From Subtercola endophyticus (GTDB lineage Bacteria > Actinomycetota > Actinomycetes > Actinomycetales > Microbacteriaceae), in contig NZ_CP087997.1 in the NCBI RefSeq assembly GCF_021044565.1, positions 1,488,001 to 1,552,000 of the forward strand: a stretch of 64,000 nt of DNA, in the 5' to 3' direction. Shown here in pieces: positions 49,539 to 57,602 of the stretch. Numbering within the stretch: the first letter of the stretch is position 1; each line of letters begins with the position of its first letter. Made by a program: the position numbers and the translations under genes. Under the pieces are notes generated by a model. It did not search any database. It was not told the origin of the DNA and worked only from the letters and a program-made list of their open reading frames with translations.

Positions 49539-51133
49539 CGATCCGACGGCTTCAGCGCGAACCAGCCCGCTACTTCAGCGAGATCGACCGCCCCGGCTCG
49601 CGAACCCACCCCGAGCTTCGACGTGAGGTTGCGAACGTGCGATTTGACCGTGTTGCGCGACGTGAAGGTCGCCTCGCCGATCTGCGAGAGCGTCTCCGTT
49701 CCGCGCAGCCGGGTCAACAACGACCGTTCTGCGGGCGTCAGCTTTCCGATGGTTCTGTAGACCTCTTCGAGCCGGTTCGGCGAGTCGACCGTCAGACGCC
49801 GAACTCCGTCGGGAACGGCGCCGTACTGACCAACTTCAGACTCGGCGGCCTCAGATTCGGCGGCCTCAGATTCTGCGAGCAGTTCGGCCAGCACCGACGG
49901 AGCAAGAAGGGCGGCTCCGGAATATCCGCCCGACGACGCCACACCCGTCCAGCGGGCGAAGTGGGCCAGCGCAGCCTCCTGGTCGCCCGTCAACTGGGCG
50001 GCGGCCGCCTGGATGAGCGGCAGCGCCGTCGCGGTCGACGGGCTGTGTGCCGGGCCAAGGGCGAGGCAGGAAGAAATCGACTCCAGAGCAGACCGGGGCA
50101 GCCCGAGCGCGAGATAGCTGAAGCCGCGCAGGGACTCGAAGCAGATCTGGTGGGCGGGCAGCCCGGAATACTCGGCCGTCGACCCGATGACGACTCCCGG
50201 TCGCCCCAGAAACACTTCGACAAGGGCTGATGAATAGACGATCTGCGCACGTACGGCGGGCGACGCGCTGTCGATCTCGAATCCGAGCGAAACTCGCTCG
50301 AGATGAGTGACGGCGCTCGCGGCCTGCCCAGACAGGCACCAATACAGAACCTGAACCTCGAGTGCTGCAAACCGCCACTGTGGTTCGGCTATCTCGAGAA
50401 CACGAGCGAGTTCGTCAAAAGACTCGCGTGCCTCTGAGAAGCGAAGCAGCCCCGTATTCACGAGCACCAGCGCGGCCAACACCGGAATGCGGTTCTGGTG
50501 CGGCGGCCAGCCGTGCTCGGCGATCACGGCGAGGGCGGCTTCGGCTGGCGCTTTCGCCGCCGGAAGCTGCCCCGACAACGACAAACCGAGCGCCACGTAA
50601 CCCAGCCCGAGGTAGCGGAGGTAGTCGGGATTGCCTGGCGTTGCTGCGCGTGTGAACAGGTCGAACGCTTCGCGATTCTGATGCAGCAGTTGCAGCGCCA
50701 GCCCTCCCGTGAGCCACACCGCAGCGATAGACGGCAGCCACGCGGCAGCCGTCGAATCGTGCGCGTTGAATGTCGGCTCGGCGAATGCCTCCCGGCATCG
50801 GTCGATCAGCGCCACGGCCGGCTGCGGTGTTCCTCTGTTCGAGAGGGCCCGAATGGCAGCGGCAACGCGAAGGGCCGTCTGAGGAGTAATGGTGTCTGCA
50901 CGAACGGCCCGGATGATCAGGTCGCCGAGAGTCGGATCGAGTTCCACTGTGCTGCCGGGCATCGAGCTGAGCACGATGTGGGCCGCGACGGCGTCGAGAT
51001 CGTCATGCAGCTCTGCGTCAGACATCGAGAGCGCGAGCTCCGACGCCTCGGCCACTCCCCCCAGGTCGTGCAGCGAAGCGGTGACAAGGGCGACCAACCT
51101 CTCTGCCCGCGGGGTGGCAGTCAGGGAGGTCAC
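49535..51133 (-). CDS. LuxR-type regulator without AAA domain (first of a coupled pair)
   Basis: A 532-residue paralogue-like regulator: an N-terminal small domain, then TPR-like helices (about 150-430; LSGQLPAAKAPAEAALAVIAEH and ARWTGVASSGGYSG-type repeats), a short Glu/Ser repeat (ESEAAESEAAESE, from a 15-bp DNA duplication), and a C-terminal LuxR HTH (LTPAERSLLTRLRGTETLSQIGEATFTSRNTVKSHVRNLTSKLGVGSRAGAVDLA). It lacks an ATPase. The GTG at 51133 lies 6 nt after TAAACT and 9 nt after the SRAP gene stop, so it may be both internally promoted and part of a three-gene operon. Confidence 0.8.
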   Translation of the reverse strand: MTSLTATPRAERLVALVTASLHDLGGVAEASELALSMSDAELHDDLDAVAAHIVLSSMPGSTVELDPTLGDLIIRAVRADTITPQTALRVAAAIRALSNRGTPQPAVALIDRCREAFAEPTFNAHDSTAAAWLPSIAAVWLTGGLALQLLHQNREAFDLFTRAATPGNPDYLRYLGLGYVALGLSLSGQLPAAKAPAEAALAVIAEHGWPPHQNRIPVLAALVLVNTGLLRFSEARESFDELARVLEIAEPQWRFAALEVQVLYWCLSGQAASAVTHLERVSLGFEIDSASPAVRAQIVYSSALVEVFLGRPGVVIGSTAEYSGLPAHQICFESLRGFSYLALGLPRSALESISSCLALGPAHSPSTATALPLIQAAAAQLTGDQEAALAHFARWTGVASSGGYSGAALLAPSVLAELLAESEAAESEAAESEVGQYGAVPDGVRRLTVDSPNRLEEVYRTIGKLTPAERSLLTRLRGTETLSQIGEATFTSRNTVKSHVRNLTSKLGVGSRAGAVDLAEVAGWFALKPSDR

Positions 51134-51139
51134 CTTCTC

Positions 51140-51145
51140 AGTTTA
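51140..51145 (-). promoter_or_regulatory. -10 box (TAAACT) before LuxR gene
   Basis: On the minus strand TAAACT, which includes the SRAP stop codon, is followed by GAGAAG and the GTG at 51133. The 6-nt gap fits a leaderless start. Confidence 0.45.
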
Positions 51146-51844
51146 CTGACACCCAACATCCGCGAAGATCGGCGCCGTAACTCTCGTCGCACTGCGTGCA
51201 GACGCCACTGCTATCGGCACCGAGACCCTGTGACCGCTCAGCGAGTCGATCAGCGCCCGGGTAGACGGCGAAGGCTCCACGAACTGCTCGACGGATGTTC
51301 GTGGATCACTCGTGAGCCATGATGCCCAGTCCGTTTGGTGGAGCACGGCCGGCACTGTTTTCGCTGGATCGCGACTTTCAGGCGAGTCTCGGGTCACGAA
51401 AGCGACGGACACCTCTTCTCGCCCACCAACCCGCCGAACGCTGAAGAGTCCCATCGCCGCAATGATCGGCACCGGACCCTGCACGAAACACGGCACCTGC
51501 TCGCCGACTGGTGGGTGCGCCCACTCGAAGAAACCATTCATCGGAATGAGACACCGACTCCGAATGACGGCATTCCGAAACACCCCGTTCTGGCTCAATC
51601 GTTCGACGCCGACCGAGGATACGGGCTTCAGCTCTCCGCGGTTCCACGACGGTATGTACCCCCACTTCGCCAACACGAGTTCCCGGAGGTCAGGTTTCTG
51701 AGATGCCGCGGAACGCACGATAAGAACTCGTTCGCCCACCCCGAACCGATACGATATTCGCCAGCCGGTCGCCCGTGTCGCCTCGGCGGCCAGCGCCGCG
51801 GCAATGTCGTCAACGGATGACGTGAGCGCGAATCTTTCGAACAT
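51143..51844 (-). CDS. Degenerate SRAP/HMCES-family protein lacking catalytic residues
   Basis: A 233-residue protein with the SRAP (SOS response-associated peptidase, YedK/HMCES) fold: VLAKWGYIPSWNRGELKPVSS, NGVFRNAVIRSRCLIPMNGFFEW, IIAAMGLFSVRR and VPAVLHQTDWASWL. Functional SRAP enzymes start MCGRF and use Cys2 to crosslink abasic sites. Here the start is MFERF, and the asparagine, arginine and histidine of the active site are also replaced; only the GFFEW glutamate remains. It is probably a catalytically dead paralogue. The ATG at 51844 lies 8 nt after a TAGTTT box. It precedes the two LuxR genes with a 9-nt gap. Confidence 0.82.
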   Translation of the reverse strand: MFERFALTSSVDDIAAALAAEATRATGWRISYRFGVGERVLIVRSAASQKPDLRELVLAKWGYIPSWNRGELKPVSSVGVERLSQNGVFRNAVIRSRCLIPMNGFFEWAHPPVGEQVPCFVQGPVPIIAAMGLFSVRRVGGREEVSVAFVTRDSPESRDPAKTVPAVLHQTDWASWLTSDPRTSVEQFVEPSPSTRALIDSLSGHRVSVPIAVASARSATRVTAPIFADVGCQ

Positions 51845-51952
51845 GTGGTTCAAAACTAAGCGCCACACGAGCGCTCCTCCGGCCGTTCGGCGCGATCCCA
51901 CCCGCACTTTCATCCACAGCGATTCATCTACAGCGACCGTGACCGGTATCAG

Positions 51953-52372
51953 CTACATCGCGTCGTCGTCTTCTTCGTCATCATCGTCTGCGGTGGCCTT
52001 GGCGCGAGCCTCCGTGGACTCGCCTGTCGCCTGTGCCTTCGCCTCGGCCTCGAGGGCCTTTTCGTGCTCACGGCGACTCGGAACCATCGACATGATGAAC
52101 AGCAGCCAGAGTAGCGCGAAGATCACCAGCGCGGCCACCAGGTCGCTCCAGCGGAAGGGGTAGAGTCTGCCGTCGATCGAGAGCACCAGCACCGTCTCGA
52201 TGATCGCGAACGCTCCGAAGAACGCCGCCATGGCTCCGCGTGTGATGTGAAACCGGCCCCCGCGTCGATGCAGTTCCGTTCGGCGCAACTCGACCATGAG
52301 CGCGAGCAGCAGCACCGGCAGAATCTGCGATAACGCGGTTGCCGTCGCGACGTCGAAGAACGAGATCTTCAT
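51953..52372 (-). CDS. Small membrane protein with acidic tail, unknown
   Basis: A 139-residue protein with three hydrophobic helices (ATALSQILPVLLLALMV; AAFFGAFAIIETVLVLSI; LVAALVIFALLWLLFIMSMV) and a cytoplasmic charged C terminus ending in an acidic run (DDDDEEDDDAM). I recognise no family. Such small three-helix proteins with acidic tails are common in Microbacteriaceae. The ATG at 52372 follows TACGCT by 6 nt. Confidence 0.65.
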   Translation of the reverse strand: MKISFFDVATATALSQILPVLLLALMVELRRTELHRRGGRFHITRGAMAAFFGAFAIIETVLVLSIDGRLYPFRWSDLVAALVIFALLWLLFIMSMVPSRREHEKALEAEAKAQATGESTEARAKATADDDDEEDDDAM

Positions 52373-52378
52373 ACGACG

Positions 52379-52384
52379 AGCGTA
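52379..52384 (-). promoter_or_regulatory. -10 box (TACGCT), leaderless promoter
   Basis: On the minus strand TACGCT is followed by CGTCGT and the ATG at 52372, a 6-nt gap. Confidence 0.55.
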
Positions 52385-52463
52385 CTGGCTGTGAGGTTTA
52401 CGACCGTGAGCACGGCACGCGGAGGTATTCTGTCAGCGACAGATCAGCGTAGATCGGAGAACG

Positions 52464-53888
52464 GTGGCCAACCCCTACAGCGTCGCGCCGAGCCACGAAC
52501 GCCGCAGCGACGAACTCGCCTACGAGTCGACGCTCGCCGGTGAGCTCTTCGTTCCCGGCGTGCGGCAACTCGTCGAAGAGAGCTGGCAACGCTCCCTCGA
52601 GCTGCACCTCGACCCCGACCGCATCGATCCCGGCTTCGACCTCGACGATCGTGAGCTGCGCGAGTACCGCCAGGAGCATCCGCTCGCGCTGGTGCTGCCG
52701 GTCATCCACCGTCTGCTCATTCAGCACACCTTCGAGACCGGGCTGATCATCGCCGTCGGCGACCAGGCCGGTCGCCTGCTCTGGATCGACGGCGACCGCG
52801 ACCTGCGCCGCAAAGCCGAGAGCATGCTCTTCGTCGAGGGTGCGAACTGGTCGGAGAACAACGTCGGAACGAGCGCTCCGGGCACCGCACTTGCCCTTGA
52901 CCACGGCATTCAGATCGGCGGCGCCGAGCACTTCAACCGCATCGTGCACCCCTGGAGCTGCACTGCGGTGCCCGTGCACGACCCGTCGAGCGGCTCGATT
53001 CTGGGCGTCGTCGACATCACCGGTGGCGACAACGCCGTCTCGCCCACGACCCTTCCGCTGCTCGAGGCGGCCGTGGCCGCCGCCGAAGCCGAGCTGCGCA
53101 TCCACCAGCTCACTCAGCCGCGCCCGCCGGCTCGGCGCGCCGCCGTCGTGATCGGACCGTCGGCGCCGCACACGTCGGCCACCCCCAGCGGCACGGGAAT
53201 ACCCGCGTCGATCACGGTAACGACTGCGCCGCGTGCCCTGAGCGCTTCGCCGGCCCCGAAGCAGCGCTCCAGAGCAGTGGATGCCCTGCAGCTCTCTGTG
53301 CTCGGCCGCGAGCTCGGGCGGCTCGGCCGCGGCGAGAACAATTTCGAACTGAGTGTGCGCCACTCCGAGATTCTCACCCTGCTCGCCTGGAACCGGCACG
53401 GTCTCACCGCGGAGCAGCTCGCACACAAGCTGTACGCCAACGAGAATTCCGTGGCGACGCTACGCGCGGAGATGGTGCGGCTGCGGGCGGTGCTCACCCA
53501 GGCCGACACCGGGCTCGAGGTGGCTTCACGCCCGTACCGGTTGTCGGGCGAGCTCGAACTCGACGCACACAGCGTGCTGGCGTTTCTGCAGCGCGGAGCA
53601 CACCGGGTCGCACTCGGCGCCTATTCCGGGCCGGTACTGCTCGGCTCGAGTGCTCCCGGCATCGTCGACATTCGTTCGGAGGTGAGTTCGAGCATCCGTG
53701 AGGCGCTGCTGACCGATGGGTCGGCCGAGGTGCTGCTCGAGTACCCGCGCACCGACGAGTGTGTGTACGACCGCGAGGTGTGGGTGCAGTGCCTGCAGCG
53801 GCTTTCGGCCCGATCGCCGAAGCGGGCATCCGTCGTATCGCGCATCGAGCGGATCGACCAGGAGCTCTCGCAACCTTCTGCAACGTAG
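52464..53888 (+). CDS. GAF-domain transcriptional regulator (AcoR-like, without AAA domain)
   Basis: A 474-residue regulator. An N-terminal [16 protein letters not shown] helix and GAF domain (about 70-210, [41 protein letters not shown] and [26 protein letters not shown]) match the sensor of AcoR-type activators. There is no sigma54 AAA domain; instead the C terminus carries a winged-helix region ([45 protein letters not shown]). This actinobacterial form usually sits beside an aldehyde dehydrogenase gene, as here (76 nt), and is its likely regulator. The GTG at 52464 follows TAGATC. Confidence 0.88.
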   Translation: MANPYSVAPSHERRSDELAYESTLAGELFVPGVRQLVEESWQRSLELHLDPDRIDPGFDLDDRELREYRQEHPLALVLPVIHRLLIQHTFETGLIIAVGDQAGRLLWIDGDRDLRRKAESMLFVEGANWSENNVGTSAPGTALALDHGIQIGGAEHFNRIVHPWSCTAVPVHDPSSGSILGVVDITGGDNAVSPTTLPLLEAAVAAAEAELRIHQLTQPRPPARRAAVVIGPSAPHTSATPSGTGIPASITVTTAPRALSASPAPKQRSRAVDALQLSVLGRELGRLGRGENNFELSVRHSEILTLLAWNRHGLTAEQLAHKLYANENSVATLRAEMVRLRAVLTQADTGLEVASRPYRLSGELELDAHSVLAFLQRGAHRVALGAYSGPVLLGSSAPGIVDIRSEVSSSIREALLTDGSAEVLLEYPRTDECVYDREVWVQCLQRLSARSPKRASVVSRIERIDQELSQPSAT

Positions 53889-53964
53889 CCGCAACGCTGC
53901 CCGACGTACCGTCGTGGTGTGCCCAGAGCTGGGCGCCATCGACAACGACGTCAAAGGACAGAAC

Positions 53965-55488
<1,524 letters not shown>

Positions 55489-55602
55489 ACCCGCACCTGC
55501 GTGCCCGGCCGGGTCTCGCCCGAGGCCCGGCCGGGCATCCCTTCGCCTCTGTCGGCGAGAGGATGCTCGGCGTAGTGTTTCACCAAGAAAGAAGGTCTGC
55601 TC

Positions 55603-56013
55603 ATGCTCGACTCTGCAGTGACAATCGACCGAGAAACACAGTCGCGGGTCGCACTGAATGACACGAGCGTGGAGTTGCTGCGCAAGCTGTGGACGCAGTA
55701 CGGCCCGCTCATGTTCCACCAGTCGGGCGGATGCTGCGACGGCAGCTCGCCGATGTGCTACCCGGCCGGCGACTTTCTCACCTCTGACAACGACGTACTG
55801 CTCGGCACGTTCGACATCGGGCCCGACGCCGACGGGGCTCCGATGCCGATCGACTTCTGGATGTCGCGGGAGCAATTCGCCTACTGGAGTCACACCCACC
55901 TCACGATCGACGTGGTGAAGGGGCGCGGCAGCGGGTTCTCGGTGGAGGCGCCCGAGGGCGTGCGATTCATGATCCGCTCGCGGCTGATGGACTCGGCGAC
56001 GCCCTTCGCGTAA
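55603..56013 (+). CDS. DUF779 protein associated with aldehyde dehydrogenase
   Basis: A 136-residue DUF779 protein: LLRKLWTQYGPLMFHQSGGCCDGSSPMCYPAGDFLTSDNDVLLG and PIDFWMSREQFAYWSHTHLTIDVVKGRGSGFSVEAPEGVRFMIRSRLM. The conserved SGGCCDGSSPMC cysteine cluster suggests metal binding. The family nearly always accompanies aldehyde dehydrogenase genes, and here it lies 114 nt downstream. The role is not established, perhaps maturation or protection of the dehydrogenase. AGAAGG precedes the ATG. Confidence 0.92.
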   Translation: MLDSAVTIDRETQSRVALNDTSVELLRKLWTQYGPLMFHQSGGCCDGSSPMCYPAGDFLTSDNDVLLGTFDIGPDADGAPMPIDFWMSREQFAYWSHTHLTIDVVKGRGSGFSVEAPEGVRFMIRSRLMDSATPFA

Positions 56014-56033
56014 TGCCGTTCGTGCGGCGCTGT

Positions 56034-56128
56034 TTTCGTGTGGCGCTGCTTTCGCGCGGCGCCCTCTTTGCGCGACGCCCTCTTTGCGCGGCGCACTCTT
56101 TGCGCGGCGCACTCTTTGCGCAGCGGCG
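56034..56128. repeat. Degenerate 16-bp tandem repeat array
   Basis: Units resembling TTTGCGCGGCGCACTC repeat with 16-bp period; 56083-56098 and 56099-56114 are identical and 56067-56082 differs at two bases, with decayed copies on both sides. It fills the gap after the DUF779 gene and abuts an inverted repeat. Confidence 0.8.
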
Positions 56129-56129
56129 T

Positions 56130-56188
56130 TTCGCGCGGCGATTTTGGTCGCTAAATCGGGAGTTTAGGAGCCAAAATCGACGCGCGAA
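56130..56188. repeat. Inverted repeat with 18-bp arms shared with 2141-2199
   Basis: TTCGCGCGGCGATTTTGG (56130-56147) pairs with CCAAAATCGACGCGCGAA (56171-56188), 17 of 18 positions, with an inner TAAA/TTTA pair. The right arm is the exact complement of the arm at 2141-2158. It lies between codirectional genes and could terminate the DUF779 transcript. Confidence 0.8.
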
Positions 56189-56205
56189 TCGGCCCGCGCG
56201 CGACA

Positions 56206-56211
56206 TAGATT
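56206..56211 (+). promoter_or_regulatory. -10 box (TAGATT), leaderless promoter
   Basis: TAGATT is followed by TGAGAG and the GTG at 56218, a 6-nt gap. Confidence 0.55.
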
Positions 56212-56217
56212 TGAGAG

Positions 56218-57189
56218 GTGAAAACAGCCCGCTCGACCGTGACCATTCTCGACGATTACCAGGGCGTCGCGCTCACGTCGGCGGACTGGAGTGCGGTGCT
56301 CGCGAATCACGATGTCGACGTGGTGCGGGAGCACATCTCCGACCCCGACACGTTGGTCGATCGGCTCGGGCACAGCGCTGTGGTGGTCGCGATGCGCGAG
56401 CGCACCCCGTTCGATGCCGCGCTGCTGCGCCGGCTGCCCGCGCTGCGCCTGCTGGTGACGACGGGCATTGCCAACGCCTCCATTGACGTCGCCGCAGCGA
56501 ACGAGCTCGGCATCGTGGTGAGCGGCACGGGCGGCGTCTCGACGGCCGTGCCCGAACTCACTCTCGGCATGATGATCGCCCTTACCCGCAACATCGCGGC
56601 CGAAGACCGCTCGATGCGCGAGGGCGGCTGGCAGCACACCATCGGCCCTGGCATCTCGGGCAGAACGCTCGGGATCGTCGGGCTCGGCAAGCAGGGCGTG
56701 CCGGTCGCGCGGCTCGCCCAGGCCTTCGGAATGAGCGTAATCGCCTGGAGCCCGAACCTCACCCAGCAGCGCGCCGACGATGCGCTTGAGGGTGTTCGCG
56801 CGGTTTCGAAACAGCAACTGTTTTCGACGGCCGACGTGATCACCGTGCACATGCCGCTCAGCGAACGATCGCGCGGTCTCGTCGGGGCCGCGGATCTCGC
56901 TCATATGCGTGCTACGGCATATTTCGTGAACACCTCGCGCGGCCCCCTCGTTGAGGAGGATGCCCTGGTCGAGGCCTTACGTTCGCGAGCCATCGCGGGC
57001 GCCGCGCTCGACGTCTACGACATCGAGCCGCTGCCCGTCGATCATCCACTTCGTTCGCTGCCGAACACCCTCTTGCTGCCGCACCTCGGCTACGTCAGCA
57101 CCGACTCGTACGCGGTCTTCTACGCCGACGCCGTAGCCGACATCCTCGCCTTCGAGGCCGGCGCCCCGGTGCGTGTGCTCGCCCCCTGA
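56218..57189 (+). CDS. D-isomer 2-hydroxyacid dehydrogenase
   Basis: A 323-residue NAD(P)-dependent enzyme. Motifs: LLVTTGIANASIDV substrate-domain loop, GIVGLGKQGVPVARLAQAFG nucleotide motif, the catalytic-Arg loop FVNTSRGPLVEEDALVEALRS, the Glu in DVYDIEPLPVDHPL, and the His in LLLPHLGYV. These form the Arg-Glu-His catalytic triad. It reduces a 2-keto acid or oxidises a D-2-hydroxy acid; the substrate is unknown, the sequence being closest to the phosphoglycerate/glyoxylate reductase-like branch. The GTG at 56218 follows a TAGATT box. It is convergent with the flavin oxidoreductase gene across a repeat-filled gap. Confidence 0.92.
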   Translation: MKTARSTVTILDDYQGVALTSADWSAVLANHDVDVVREHISDPDTLVDRLGHSAVVVAMRERTPFDAALLRRLPALRLLVTTGIANASIDVAAANELGIVVSGTGGVSTAVPELTLGMMIALTRNIAAEDRSMREGGWQHTIGPGISGRTLGIVGLGKQGVPVARLAQAFGMSVIAWSPNLTQQRADDALEGVRAVSKQQLFSTADVITVHMPLSERSRGLVGAADLAHMRATAYFVNTSRGPLVEEDALVEALRSRAIAGAALDVYDIEPLPVDHPLRSLPNTLLLPHLGYVSTDSYAVFYADAVADILAFEAGAPVRVLAP

Positions 57190-57246
57190 CCCGCGTCGCG
57201 CCCGCCGCCTGCCCGCCGGCGCACCCACTGGCCTCGAGAGCGACTC

Positions 57247-57528
57247 TTTCGGACGAGATGAGCCGCCCCGCCGGTCGCTCTCGTCCGAATACCTCGCTCT
57301 CAACGCACGCCGCGCGGCCGCCGGAGGTGCCGAGGCAGACAGCCCCGGAAGAGTACAGACGACCACGGCGCGACGCGGCGGAGGATTTCGGACGAGACGA
57401 GCCGCCCCGCCGGTCGCTCTCGTCCGAATACCTCGCTCTCAACGGCCACGCCGCGCGGCCGCCGGAGGTGCCGAGGCAGCCAGCCGAGGAGGAGTACAGA
57501 CGACCACGGCGCCACGACCCGGAAGAGT
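57247..57528. repeat. Two tandem copies of a ~140-bp unit with internal hairpins
   Basis: A unit beginning TTTCGGACGAGA at 57247 recurs at 57386. Each copy contains a perfect 11-bp inverted repeat, TTCGGACGAGA/TCTCGTCCGAA (57248-57258 with 57279-57289; 57387-57397 with 57418-57428), and ends with a GAGTACAGACGACCACGGCG segment. It lies in the 413-nt gap between convergent genes; no convincing gene is present in the gap. Confidence 0.8.
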
Positions 57529-57602
57529 ACAGACGACCACGGCGCCACGACCCGGAAGAGTACAGACGACCACGGCGCCACTCCCCAGAAGAGCACAGAC
57601 GG
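57492..57602. repeat. 33-bp tandem repeat, four copies
   Basis: GAGTACAGACGACCACGGCG starts at 57492, 57525 and 57558, and a diverged copy at 57591, an exact 33-bp period. It abuts the stop codon of the oxidoreductase gene. All six frames are open because 33 is a multiple of three, so apparent ORFs here are artefacts. It is a likely variable-number repeat. Confidence 0.8.

Noticed and set aside
57190..57246. Search of intergenic gaps for tRNA or small RNA genes
   Set aside because: No cloverleaf-like sequence or CCA end was seen here or in any other gap of the window.
57492..57602. 33-bp repeats considered as a CRISPR array
   Set aside because: Units are directly tandem with no unique spacers and no cas genes nearby.
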